Positions 18,629-28,822 are shown, counted from the stretch's first letter. The stretch: 64,000 nt of DNA from Sphingobacterium daejeonense (GCF_901472535.1 NZ_LR590470.1:1116001-1180000), one strand, 5' to 3'. The notes: generated from the letters alone by a model not told the origin. A program made the numbers and translations.

Positions 18629-21376
18629 ATGCAAAGAATTTTACCAATTATCATATTATTGACCTGTTTCAGATTTGTGGGATATTCTCAAGAAGGAATC
18701 CAACTGAAAGGGAAGGTAATACATGAATGCACCAAAGTCCCCTTGGTGGGGATCACGATTTTCCTGGAGCAGAACAAAATGACCACGAGTACAAATGAAG
18801 AAGGTGAATTTGTATTTGTGAACCTCAAACCTGGTAATGAGAAACTGACCATCCAATCTGCAGGATTCAGAAGCTTTGAGCTTAACTTAGAATTATTAGA
18901 TTCTGGGTCAAGGACATTAGATGATATCGAACTTCTGGCGGAGAACCAGGTCGATGTACAGACCGTTCTGGGGGTCATCGACGATGGCATCATCTCCTCG
19001 GAAGGGGACATGAGCACGCAGGACATCCAGGTATCTGTTATCCTTTCCAATGACCTGTACCTCAACAAGGTCGGGTTCAAACTGTCGCCCTACCGATTCA
19101 GGGTAAGGGGCTACGACAACTTTTACGAACATACCTATATCAACGGTGTTCTGGCCAACGACCAATACCGCCGTGTGTTCAACTATGCCTCTATCGGGGC
19201 CTTGAACGACCTGACCAGGAACGGTGACGTCGTTAACTATAATCAAGTAGGCACTTATACGCTCGGGACCATCGGCGGTTCCGAGAACATCAATATGCGG
19301 GCGAGCTCCTATGCAAAGGGGGGCAAGCTCACCCTGTCCTATACGAACAGGAATTATTATGCGCGCTCGATGTTCAGCTACTCCACGGGTCTGAACGAGC
19401 GTGGCTGGGCCTTTACGGGGGCGGTCGGTGGCCGGTACTCCGACAAGGGAGCAATCCCGGGCACATCGTACAACAATCTTTCATATGCACTCTCCGCAGA
19501 GAAGCAATGGCAGGATGGAGATCATTCCCTGTCGCTCTTGACCTTTGGTTCACCCGTAGTCCGTGGACAGCAGGGTTCCTCTTTTCAGGAAGTGTATGAT
19601 TTGGTTGGAAACAATCTTTATAACCCAAATTGGGGTTACCACAACGGGAAGGTAAGAAACTCCCGGATAGTAAAGGCTTTCGATCCCACAGCAGTGGTTT
19701 CGCACCGCTGGAAGATCGATGACAAAACCAGTCTGACCTCTGGCGGTATGTTCCATTATGGACGCTATAGCAACAGCGCACTGAACTGGTACAATGCCAT
19801 GGACCCTAGACCGGACTACTACAGATATTTGCCGTCAAACTATGGAAAGTTTACACCTAAAATAGATATTTCAACGGTTGAGGAATACACTGGTCTTTGG
19901 AAATCTCGCGATCCAAGAGTTACCCAATTGAACTGGGACGAAATGTACAGGCAGAACATGAACCCAGAAAATGTACGCAAGAATGCTGGAGCAGCTCTTT
20001 ACATGCTGGAACGTCGACATTCGGATGTGCTGGAAGGTACATTGAGCACTACTTTTCATAAACTATATGATAACAACTCCATTCTCACAGGAGGAATTGA
20101 AGCCCGTTCGAGCAGATCTTACCAGTACAAGACGGTAGATGACCTGATGGGCTCGAGCCACGTGCTGGACCTGGACAAGTTCGCCGAGCGCGAGAATCCG
20201 GGCAACGAGAGCATCAAGCAGAACGACCTTAAATATCCGAACCGCAAGGTGTACGAGGGTGATATCTTCGGCTATGATTTCGACATCGACATCGAGAGCG
20301 TGAATGCCTGGATAGCGAACAGCTACCAGACTCGGAACCTTGACATCTACTACGGCACGAAGATCGGCTATACGGATCTCCAGAGGAAGGGCAACATGAT
20401 GAACGGCCGTTTTCCGGACCACTCCTATGGGAAGGGGCCGAAGTACGGTTTCGTCGATTTCACGGTGAAGGCCGGGGCCACGTATAAGTTCGACGGGAGG
20501 CATTTCCTGTCGGCGAACATGGCCTACATCACCGAACCGCCGTTGCCCGACCGCGCCTATGTGATGTCCAGGGTGACGGACCGTGTGGTGAAGGGCCTGT
20601 CGAGCGGGAAGGTGTTCCATTCGGACCTGAACTACGTGTTCTCGATGCCGAAGCTTGCGGGCAGGATCTCTGTCTTCCAGACGAATTTCTATGACCAGCT
20701 GGAGCGGATGAACTACTACCACGACTCCCAGCGGACCTTTGTTTTCCACAACCTGAGCGGTGTCGACCGCCGGCACAGGGGGATGGAGGCCAGCCTGACC
20801 TACAGCCTGGACCAGAACTGGAACTTCGATTTCATAGGGAGCTTTGGGGAATACTATTACAGCAACAACCCGATGGGGACGATGAACTCCGAGAACGGGC
20901 TGCTGGTGAACGTTGAGGAAACGGTGTACATGAAGAACCTCCATGTATCGGGGACACCACAGGCAGCGGGGATCGTAGCTGCGAGATACTTTTATGACTA
21001 CTGGTTCTTTGAGCTGAGCGGTAACCTGGTGGGCAGAAATTACATGTCTGCAGCCCCGCTAAGGCGTACATCTTCAGTTTATTCAACCGTAAATCCCTAT
21101 ACAGAGAGTTATGAGTCGTATCAACAGTTGACTACCCAAGAACGTCTAGAGAGTAATTTAACAATTGATGCTTCTGTTGGTAAGCTCCTATATCTCAAAA
21201 ACAGGAGGGCATTGAACTTCAATCTCTCGGTCATGAACCTTTTGAACAACAGAGGTATCGGAACTGGAGGTTTCGAACAGGGACGTCTTGACCTGACCTA
21301 CCCGGATCGCTTCAGTTCAAGGTACTTCTATATGCAGGGACTGAACATTTTTTTCAACACAAGTTATAGGTTTTAA
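18629..21376 (+). CDS. TonB-dependent receptor with N-terminal carboxypeptidase-regulatory domain
   Basis: 915 residues from the ATG at 18629, which opens with a signal peptide (MQRILPIIILLTCF, cleaved near GYSQ). An earlier in-frame ATG at 18581 would delay the signal. Residues about 25-105 are a carboxypeptidase-regulatory-like domain (LKGKVIHECTKVPLVGITIF, TNEEGEFVF). A plug and large barrel follow, ending FFNTSYRF. It lacks the SusC plug motifs and no SusD follows, so it is a plain TonB receptor. Ligand unknown; neighbouring nucleases suggest nucleic-acid fragments. Base composition jumps to about 60% GC in two internal blocks while the ends are near 38%. Confidence 0.87.
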   Translation: MQRILPIIILLTCFRFVGYSQEGIQLKGKVIHECTKVPLVGITIFLEQNKMTTSTNEEGEFVFVNLKPGNEKLTIQSAGFRSFELNLELLDSGSRTLDDIELLAENQVDVQTVLGVIDDGIISSEGDMSTQDIQVSVILSNDLYLNKVGFKLSPYRFRVRGYDNFYEHTYINGVLANDQYRRVFNYASIGALNDLTRNGDVVNYNQVGTYTLGTIGGSENINMRASSYAKGGKLTLSYTNRNYYARSMFSYSTGLNERGWAFTGAVGGRYSDKGAIPGTSYNNLSYALSAEKQWQDGDHSLSLLTFGSPVVRGQQGSSFQEVYDLVGNNLYNPNWGYHNGKVRNSRIVKAFDPTAVVSHRWKIDDKTSLTSGGMFHYGRYSNSALNWYNAMDPRPDYYRYLPSNYGKFTPKIDISTVEEYTGLWKSRDPRVTQLNWDEMYRQNMNPENVRKNAGAALYMLERRHSDVLEGTLSTTFHKLYDNNSILTGGIEARSSRSYQYKTVDDLMGSSHVLDLDKFAERENPGNESIKQNDLKYPNRKVYEGDIFGYDFDIDIESVNAWIANSYQTRNLDIYYGTKIGYTDLQRKGNMMNGRFPDHSYGKGPKYGFVDFTVKAGATYKFDGRHFLSANMAYITEPPLPDRAYVMSRVTDRVVKGLSSGKVFHSDLNYVFSMPKLAGRISVFQTNFYDQLERMNYYHDSQRTFVFHNLSGVDRRHRGMEASLTYSLDQNWNFDFIGSFGEYYYSNNPMGTMNSENGLLVNVEETVYMKNLHVSGTPQAAGIVAARYFYDYWFFELSGNLVGRNYMSAAPLRRTSSVYSTVNPYTESYESYQQLTTQERLESNLTIDASVGKLLYLKNRRALNFNLSVMNLLNNRGIGTGGFEQGRLDLTYPDRFSSRYFYMQGLNIFFNTSYRF

Positions 21377-21388
21377 AATTAATACAAC

Positions 21389-22735
21389 ATGAAAAATATA
21401 GGCTACATATTATTGTTCTTCATCAGCATGTGCTTTATGTCCTGCGAGCGTGAATATATGCCACCACCGCTGACAGAGCCACAATATAAAGGCAAAGCTG
21501 CAAACATCACCATCAAACAGCTGAAAGATAGATATGCTACTCTGACAGCACCTACCTTGATAGAAGAGGAATTGATCTTCAAAGGCATTGTGACTGGTAA
21601 CGATGAGTCTGGAAACATCTACAAACAGATCTATGTTCAGGATGAAACTGCTGCCATCAATATTGGGGTAGAACAGAATGCTGTATATGGCAAGTTTCAA
21701 GTTGGACAAGAAGTTTTTGTAAACTTAAAGGATCTCTATATTTTGAAATATGGCGGTGAATTGCAGATTGGACTGAGCACCACAAATGCAAACAGAATAT
21801 CATGGTTAGATTTTCAAGAAAAAGTGCAGTTGAATTCTTGGCCAAATCCTGCCAATGCTATTCCTAAAGTTATCGAGTTAAACAAACTTACAGATGACAT
21901 GGTAAACCAATTGGTGGAAGTTAAGGACATTCGCTTTTCCAATGGCGGGAAAAATCCTTTTTCTTCGAAAGATGCTACAACCAATGAGGAAATCAAAAAT
22001 AAGGATGGAAATGTAATGATTGTGAGAACAAGTAACTATTCCAACTTTTCACAAGATATGCTGCCCTTGGGCAATGGAGGTTTAGTCGGTATCCTGGGGA
22101 GATTCAATGGAACATGGCAATTGTTATTAAGAACCAGCAGAGATATTAAATCATTTGATGGTCAAGAACCAGAAGGCAATAAACCTGTGTCAGGCAGTTT
22201 CTTCAAAGAAACTTTTGGTAAAGGGACTTATCCATCTGGAAACCGACCTAAAGTAGCTGATTTCAATGATTTTGACATGAAAGCACCTGTAAAATATACA
22301 GAAGAACTTGGAAGTGCAGATGTAAGAAGTGTTTCAGGTGATAATGGTGCTCACGTTTGGCTACCAGCAAACAAAGAATCAAATTTGAAAATCACTGGAA
22401 TTAATACAAGAGATAAAGGCGATGTTACTTTGAACTTTCAATTGACAGCGAATCTTTTCGATGCTACAGCAGCTGCAAACTTAAATCAAATCCAGGTGAA
22501 GGTCAATGGTAAGTTGATGAATATCCCTAGCAAAGAAGTTTCAAATGCAGCTGGTGACAATAACAAATGGTACACCATCAGTATTCCAAACATTGAACAA
22601 TCCAACAATGTGACCATTGAATTCATTTCTAAGTCTGATTTGAACAAAGTTGGTTTCCGTTTGGACAATATCGAATTGATAGGGGGTGCTGCAGGTCAAG
22701 AGGTCATCATCGTTAAGGGAGACAAGAAAAGATGA
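21389..22735 (+). CDS. DUF5689-type OB-fold lipoprotein with C-terminal β-module
   Basis: 448 residues. The lipobox CFMSC gives Cys19. Residues about 35-255 resemble the DUF5689 family: ITIKQLKDRY, EEELIFKGIVTGNDESGNIYKQIYVQD and the closing LLLRTSRDIKSF, an OB-fold-like β domain. Residues about 268-442 are a second β-rich module shared with the fimbrillin-like protein encoded at 17161. The gene lies 12 bases after the TonB receptor and its stop overlaps the nuclease start as ATGA. OB folds often bind nucleic acids or sugars, so a surface substrate-binding role is plausible, not shown. Confidence 0.8.
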   Translation: MKNIGYILLFFISMCFMSCEREYMPPPLTEPQYKGKAANITIKQLKDRYATLTAPTLIEEELIFKGIVTGNDESGNIYKQIYVQDETAAINIGVEQNAVYGKFQVGQEVFVNLKDLYILKYGGELQIGLSTTNANRISWLDFQEKVQLNSWPNPANAIPKVIELNKLTDDMVNQLVEVKDIRFSNGGKNPFSSKDATTNEEIKNKDGNVMIVRTSNYSNFSQDMLPLGNGGLVGILGRFNGTWQLLLRTSRDIKSFDGQEPEGNKPVSGSFFKETFGKGTYPSGNRPKVADFNDFDMKAPVKYTEELGSADVRSVSGDNGAHVWLPANKESNLKITGINTRDKGDVTLNFQLTANLFDATAAANLNQIQVKVNGKLMNIPSKEVSNAAGDNNKWYTISIPNIEQSNNVTIEFISKSDLNKVGFRLDNIELIGGAAGQEVIIVKGDKKR

Positions 22736-23781
22736 TAAGAAGGTACATACGACCAAGAACTTGTGCTTTATTGGGATTTCTTCTTTCGAGTTTATTTGTC
22801 CAGGCACAACAGAAAAGTTATTCGGTATATCCGATAGCTTTCTATAATGTAGAGAACCTTTTTGATACCGAAAGGGATACAACGGTCTTGGATGGAGAGT
22901 TCACTCCATCAGGTGGCATGAACTGGACACCTGACAAATACAGGAAGAAACAGGAAAAACTTGCTTTTGTTCTGAGTCAAATAGGTCGAAGAAACTGCCC
23001 CGTTGGTCCAGCGCTGATCGGTCTGAGCGAGATCGAGAACAGAAAGGTTCTGGAAGACTTGGTAAACCAACCTTCCCTGGCAGAAAACAATTATCAGATC
23101 GTGCACTATGACTCTCCCGACCGCAGGGGGATCGACGTTGCCCTTCTGTACAATCCAGCGCTGTTCAGGTACGTGGATTCTCAGGTGCTGGGCTATAAAA
23201 TCCCCAGCAGGCCGGACTATGTGACCAGGGACGTGCTGTTGGTGAAAGGGGTGATCGCCAATGAGATGGTCCATATTTTCGTGAACCATTGGCCATCGAG
23301 GTTCGGGGGCAAGTCGTCCGAGCTCCGCGAATTTGCGGCCAGCATTGTCAAGTCCGCCGTTGATTCCATCTATCACAAGAACCCGAACTCCAAGATCATC
23401 ATCATGGGTGACCTGAACGACGATCCTGTCGATATCAGCGTCCGGGAAACATTGGGTGCCAAGAGCAGGAGGGAGAATGTAGTCCAAGGAGAACTCTACA
23501 ACACCATGTACAACCATTATTCGAAAGGCATCGGCTCCTTGGGCTACCAGGCAAAATGGAGCCTGTTCGATCAGATCATAGTTTCCGAACCCTTGCTAGG
23601 CGAGGACCGGAAAACACTGAAGTTCTGGAAATCGGAGATCTACAATCCCGAATACCTGATCACCAAGGATGGCAGATACAAGGGCTATCCACTGAGGACT
23701 TTTTCAGGGAATTTGTTCCAGAATGGATATTCAGATCACTTCCCGGTATTGATCTATTTGCTGAAGGAAGTGGAATTGTAA
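22732..23781 (+). CDS. Secreted endonuclease/exonuclease/phosphatase family enzyme
   Basis: 349 residues. A signal peptide (cleavage near VQAQQ at about 25) precedes an EEP fold: IAFYNVENLF with the metal Asn, LSEIEN with the metal Glu, VNHWPS, MGDLNDDP with the catalytic Asp and Asn, and the terminal SDHFPV Asp-His pair. Family members cut DNA or hydrolyse phosphodiesters or phosphomonoesters. Translation is coupled to the DUF5689 gene by the ATGA overlap. With the NUC nuclease earlier in the locus it suggests stepwise breakdown of external DNA or RNA. Bases 23100-23460 are distinctly richer in GC than the gene ends. Confidence 0.87.
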   Translation: MIRRYIRPRTCALLGFLLSSLFVQAQQKSYSVYPIAFYNVENLFDTERDTTVLDGEFTPSGGMNWTPDKYRKKQEKLAFVLSQIGRRNCPVGPALIGLSEIENRKVLEDLVNQPSLAENNYQIVHYDSPDRRGIDVALLYNPALFRYVDSQVLGYKIPSRPDYVTRDVLLVKGVIANEMVHIFVNHWPSRFGGKSSELREFAASIVKSAVDSIYHKNPNSKIIIMGDLNDDPVDISVRETLGAKSRRENVVQGELYNTMYNHYSKGIGSLGYQAKWSLFDQIIVSEPLLGEDRKTLKFWKSEIYNPEYLITKDGRYKGYPLRTFSGNLFQNGYSDHFPVLIYLLKEVEL

Positions 23782-23796
23782 AATAATTTTTATGTA

Positions 23797-24960
23797 ATGA
23801 AAAATAGGAACAGATTTTTAGAAAAAAGAAGTGCATTGATAAGCATGGTTTTATGCTTGTTGTTTCTATTCAGCTCCTGTCAAAAGGGGGAAGAAATAGA
23901 TGTCCTTGTTTCAAAATCTGTTCTGGTTTATATGTCGGCGAACAACAATTTGGCTGCAGAGGCGATGGACAACATCAACCAGATGGAGTCCGGCTTCGGC
24001 GACTTCGATGGCAAGCTGATCGTTTATGCACGGGTCTTCGGTCAGGCGCCCAAGATCTACGAGATCGTGCATGACCAGAGCCCTCGGATCGTCAGCAAGG
24101 TGCTGAAGAGCTATCCGGATCACAACGCCTCGGATCCCGAGGTCATGAAAATGGTTTTCCGTGACATGCAGGAGCTATCTAGGTCGGAGAGGTATGGCGC
24201 GATCCTGTGGTCGCATGCCACGAACTGGCACCCGGGCACTGAAAAGAAGATGGCCAAGCTGAAGTCCTTCGGTGAAGACGGCGGGAAGACCATGGACATC
24301 AAGGACCTGAAGCGGGTCTTGCCCCGGAACCTGGACTACCTGATATTCGATGCCTGCTCGATGGGCTCGGTTGAGGTGCTTTACGAGCTGCGGGACATCG
24401 TCCCGCTTGTCCTGGCATCGCCGACCGAGGTGATCAGCGTGGGCATGCCCTACGACCGTATCGTGGAGTTCCTGTTGATGCGGGACAGCCGCGAGGGGCT
24501 GAAACGGGCAGCCCAGCTGTACTACGAGTTCTACAGCAGGCAGCAGGGCCAGATGCAGTCGGCAACATTCTCGCTGGTCGACATGGGAGAGATGGGCAAC
24601 CTGGCCAAAGCCATGCGGGAGGTCATCGAAAAGCATCCGGGAACCGTGGTGCACAGGGAGAGCGTACAGCGCCTGGACCTGGATGTGAATGCAGTGAACA
24701 CAGTACCTGCATTCGACCTCCTGGATTTCTGTGCGAAGAACTATCCCAAACAGGACTATGAGATGGTCAGGCAGCAGGTGAACAGGACAGTGCTCTACAA
24801 GGTGAACACCAGCCATTTCCTGGGAACACCGATCAATGCTTTCTCGGGACTGTCCTGCTATATACCCTCAAGATCTGAATCTCGATTTTTCAAGTATTAT
24901 CAATCCTTTAACTGGAGCAGGGTGTCGTCCTACTTCAGATTGTTCCAAGCTTATTCATAA
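23797..24960 (+). CDS. Clostripain-related (C11) cysteine peptidase lipoprotein
   Basis: 387 residues. The lipobox FLFSSC gives Cys28. The C11/clostripain core follows: VLVYMSANNNLA, the catalytic His140 in ILWSHATNW and the catalytic Cys187 in FDACSMGSVEV. Clostripain-family enzymes cut after basic residues and belong to clan CD with gingipains. It is the last gene of the locus, 15 bases after the EEP gene, and two terminators follow. It might process fimbrillin-like partners, as gingipains process fimbrillins in Porphyromonas, or digest DNA-bound proteins. Both are inference. Codons from about 23930 to 24850 are GC-rich against an AT-rich start and end. Confidence 0.87.
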   Translation: MKNRNRFLEKRSALISMVLCLLFLFSSCQKGEEIDVLVSKSVLVYMSANNNLAAEAMDNINQMESGFGDFDGKLIVYARVFGQAPKIYEIVHDQSPRIVSKVLKSYPDHNASDPEVMKMVFRDMQELSRSERYGAILWSHATNWHPGTEKKMAKLKSFGEDGGKTMDIKDLKRVLPRNLDYLIFDACSMGSVEVLYELRDIVPLVLASPTEVISVGMPYDRIVEFLLMRDSREGLKRAAQLYYEFYSRQQGQMQSATFSLVDMGEMGNLAKAMREVIEKHPGTVVHRESVQRLDLDVNAVNTVPAFDLLDFCAKNYPKQDYEMVRQQVNRTVLYKVNTSHFLGTPINAFSGLSCYIPSRSESRFFKYYQSFNWSRVSSYFRLFQAYS

Positions 24961-24986
24961 TTTTTTATAATTACTATTTTCGTTTG

Positions 24987-25019
24987 AAAGGGGTCATTTT
25001 GGAATGGCTCCTTTTTTTT
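24987..25019 (+). terminator. Terminator of the clostripain-end operon
   Basis: AAAGGGGTCATT pairs with AATGGCTCCTTT through two wobble pairs around TTGG, followed by a T run. It lies 26 bases after the clostripain stop. Confidence 0.8.
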
Positions 25020-25025
25020 GGAAAC

Positions 25026-25062
25026 AAAAAAAGCCAGGTCCTATCAACCTGGCTTTTACAAT
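25026..25062. terminator. Bidirectional terminator before the parC end
   Basis: AAAAGCCAGGT (25029-25039) pairs with ACCTGGCTTTT (25047-25057). A/T tracts on both sides allow use in both directions; on the minus strand it ends the parC transcript. Confidence 0.85.
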
Positions 25063-25075
25063 TATGTTCAATGTT

Positions 25076-27881
25076 TTATTTATCATCCTCAGGGTCACTC
25101 TCTCCAAATAATCCCAACTGACCATTATTGTCAATCTGGATATCATCTGGATTGGTGATTTCAAAAGGAATATCATCGACTGGTTTTGATTCAGGCTCTT
25201 TTTTGTCTTGAGCCTTTGGTTTTTCTGCCTTAACCTCAGGTTTTGCAGATTCTTTCTCAGATGGACCAGCATCTGGCGTTTCTGTAGTTTCCGGAAGGTC
25301 ATTTTCGACAGATGAACTAGATTCAGCTGACACTGGAGTATCTGCCAAAGGAGTAGTTGATAAGTCTTTCTCCTCAGATAGAAGTTTGATCTTCTGGACG
25401 GTGTGGAAAGACAATCTATTTCCTTGAGCTTTCATCCCTTTCACATCTACGATTTCAGTAAGTTCTTGTTCAAGATGTTCGTGAGTTTGAGACTTCCCTT
25501 TCAAGATGTCCAATGAAACTACTGGAGCGTCATTATTGGTCAGCAATATCAATTTACTGTCATCACCTATAAATCGAACGCGTTTGCCTACGGGGTTATC
25601 GTCGAAATTGAAGCGTTTAACATAATAAGTACCTGTCTTCGCATCCTGGTGAATGGCTGTATACACTTGTTCAGGAGTATATTTTTCCATCCGAATCATC
25701 TTTTCATCAAAGTGATTGTTCAGGTCAAAATTCGAAAGCTCATAAGAGCCATCTTTCATCACGATCAAGATTTTGTCATCGCCATCGAATTCACCCAGGA
25801 ATTTACCTCTATTATCAGCGTTCAAACGTTTTAAGGTCTCATCATACCAGATTTTTCTTCCCGCTAGGGTTGAAACGCCAGCACTTTTGAAAGAAACTTT
25901 TTTCACAGGATACTTGCTGACGATATTTCCTTGCGAAGCACGGCCTTTGATTGCAATTTCCGCAAAGTCCATATCAAAATTCAGCTTACGTAATTTAGAG
26001 TGTGGCTTAAGCTGGATATTCACAACTTCAGCTTCTCCGTTTGGATTCGCAGTGAAGTAAAGGAATTTAGAACCTTTGCTGCCTTTTCCAATGTCATAAT
26101 CCTTGTCTCGTGTCACACCTGTTACAGAGAAACGCTTGATATAACTTGTGCCGGTTGAACCGTCTTTATAGATGGCATTGTAAACTGTTCGGTCATCGCC
26201 TTTCTTGAAGACAGCAACATGGATAATATCCTTGCCAACAAATATTTTGTCCTGGATTTTAACCACGGAGTACTTACCATCACCACGGAATACAATGATA
26301 TCATCAATATCAGAACAGTCACCAACCAACTCATCTTTACGCATATTTGTTCCGATGAATCCCTCTTCCCGGTTTACATATAATTTGGCATTTGCCAAGG
26401 CTACTTGAGTTGCTTCAACCTTATCGAATACGCGAAGTTCGGTTTTGCGTTCTCTGCCCTTGCTGTATTTGCCACGGATATATTCAAACCATTTGATGGT
26501 ATATTCAGTCAGGTTCCTTAAGTTCTTTTTAACCTCCTTGATTTCATCCTCTAGGGCCTTCATCTGTTCGTCAGCCTTTTTCACGTCAAAGCGAGTGATG
26601 CTACTCATTGGCTTGTCGATCAATCTCTTGTAATCTTCAGGAGTGATCGGACGATAGAATTGGTCAAAGAATGGGGAGAACAACTGATTCAATACTTCAA
26701 CTACGGTCTCAAAGTCGCCTGCGTTTTCATAATCAGGATGTTTATACATCCCCTCTTGAATAAAGATTTTCAGTAAGGAACTGAAGAATATCTTTTCAAG
26801 AAGTTCGTGCAACCTGATTTCGAGTTCTTGCTTTAGTAAGCTTTTGGTTTGTTTTGTGTTTTCGATCAAGATGTCATTCACGCTCATAAAATGAGGCTTA
26901 TTGTTCTTGATGACACATGTATTTGGCGAAATGGAAGTTTCACAGCCTGTAAATGCATAGGAGTGCATCGATGGTTACGTCCGGGGAGATTCCTGGAGCA
27001 AGGTGTACCATGATTTCTACAAATTCAGCTGTGTTGTCTTCGATTTTCTTGATTTTGATTTTTCCTTTTTCATTGGCGGAGACAATACTGTCGATCAAGG
27101 ATCCTGTGGTGGTTCCGAAAGGAATTTCAGTGATCGCCAATGTTTTTTTGTCGCGTTCTTCGATTTTTGCGCGGACACGGATTTTACCACCACGCTGGCC
27201 TTCATTGTATGCAGTCACATCGGCCATACCGCCAGTAGGGAAGTCCGGATAGATTGCCGGTCTTTCGCCTTTCAGTACTTGGATAGACCCATCGATCAAT
27301 TCAATGAAATTGTGGGGCATAATTTTGGTAGCCAAACCTACAGCGATACCCTCTGCACCTTGAGCCAATAGCAATGGGAATTTTACCGGCAGGGTGATAG
27401 GCTCTTTATTACGACCATCATAACTCAGTTGCCAATCCGTAGTGTCAGGATTGAAGACCACTTCATTGGCAAACTTGGACAATCGTCCTTCTATATAACG
27501 AGGAGCAGCCGCAGAGTCCCCAGTAATTGGATCCCCCCAGTTACCCTGACAGTCAATCAATAAGTCTTTTTGACCAATCTGAACCATGGCATCGCCAATC
27601 GAAGCATCCCCGTGTGGGTGATACTTCATGGTATTTCCAATCACATTCGCAGCCTTGTTAAAGCGGCCATCATCCATCTCCTTTAAAGAGTGGAGGATGC
27701 GTCGCTGCACCGGCTTGAAACCATCATTGATATGTGGTACAGCACGGTCCAAGATAACATAGGAAGCATAATCTAAAAACCAATTCTCATATAGCCCCGA
27801 TAAGGGGATGGTATTGCTTTGTTGGTCTTGATTTGGATTTGAGTCGTTATTTTCTTCTATATCGTTGATTTCGTCACTCAT
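25076..27881 (-). CDS. parC: DNA topoisomerase IV subunit A, one frameshift
   Basis: About 934 residues after repair. The N-terminal frame (26940-27881) has the breakage-reunion core: VPHINDGFKPVQRRILHSLKEM, HPHGDASIGDAM, and the active-site Tyr in AAAPRYIEGRL. The C-terminal frame (25076-26968) has the coiled coil and the β-pinwheel, ending in an acidic, lysine-rich tail (GLFGESDPEDDK) typical of the Bacteroidota ParC-like subunit rather than GyrA. An extra C near 26957 breaks the frame; removing it gives DALYAFTGCETSISPNTCVI. Start is the ATG at 27881 (MSDEIND). The gene is essential, so the break is very probably a sequence error. Confidence 0.88.
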
Positions 27882-28004
27882 GTACTTTTCCGTAAGTTTT
27901 TGATGGGTTTGCAGACTTGATTTCTGCAAACCTCGTAAAAATACGAAATTCATTTTATTTGTCTTATTTTTAGGATTATTCTACTTTTAACAAATTCCTA
28001 TATC

Positions 28005-28809
28005 ATGAAGAGATTACTTTTCTTATTTGTTCTCAGCTTTTCCGTAAGCCTATTGTTCGCGCAAAATGGCAATTATGAGCTGAAAGAAAATATTTCATAC
28101 GCAGCATCAAATGCCGATGCCTATAGCAAGGAGCGCTGTCAAATTGATGTGTATTACCCAAAGGATAAAAAGGATTTTGTAACTGTGGTTTGGTTTCATG
28201 GCGGCGGATTGACGGGGGGTGAAAAAGAGATTCCGGCTTATTTAAAAGACAAGGGTATTGCTGTGGTTGGAGTAGGGTACCGTTTGTCTCCGAAAGCCAA
28301 GGTCGAGGACATTATCAAAGATGCTGCAAAGGCAGTCAGCTGGACTTTCAATCATATCGGAGAATTTGGTGGCAGCAACCAAAAAATCGTTCTTTCGGGC
28401 CATTCTGCCGGAGGGTATTTAAACCTAATGTTAGCTCTCAACCCGAGATACCTCAAGGAGGAGGGAATTGATGCTGATAAACTGTTTTGGAGTTGTGCCT
28501 TTCAGCGCACAATGCATCAGCCATTTTACTGCTCGTGCTGAAAAAGGAATTGATATCAATCAGCCTGTCGTGGATGAATTTGCACCTTTATATTGGGTAC
28601 GCAAGAATCAAGTTCCCATTACCTTGATTACAGGCGATCGTGAGTTGGAAATGGTGGGACGATATGAAGAAAATGCATACTTGGCTAGGATGTTGAAAAT
28701 TGTGGGACACTCCCAGACAAAATTGCTCGAATTGGATGGATATGATCATGGAATGACCTATCCTGCATTCCCGATCCTGATTAGGGAAATCGAACGCTGG
28801 AATAAATAA
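28005..28809 (+). CDS. Secreted α/β-hydrolase (esterase/lipase family), one frameshift
   Basis: About 267 residues after repair. A signal peptide (cleavage near LLFAQ at 20) is followed by an α/β-hydrolase of the hormone-sensitive lipase or carboxylesterase type: oxyanion HGGG, the nucleophile Ser in LSGHSAGGY, and the catalytic His in GYDHGM. The Asp is probably in ITGDREL. The T run near 28484-28487 has one extra T; removing it joins DKLFGVVPFSAQCISHF. Substrate is unknown; the family cleaves small carboxylic esters. Confidence 0.82.
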
Positions 28810-28822
28810 AATAAAACTTGTT

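Noticed and set aside
20063-20944. Antisense open frame of 293 codons inside the TonB receptor gene
   Set aside because: It coincides with the GC-rich block, where antisense stops are rare. The sense frame has clear receptor features. The 202- and 213-codon antisense frames at 22909 and 24175 are rejected for the same reason.
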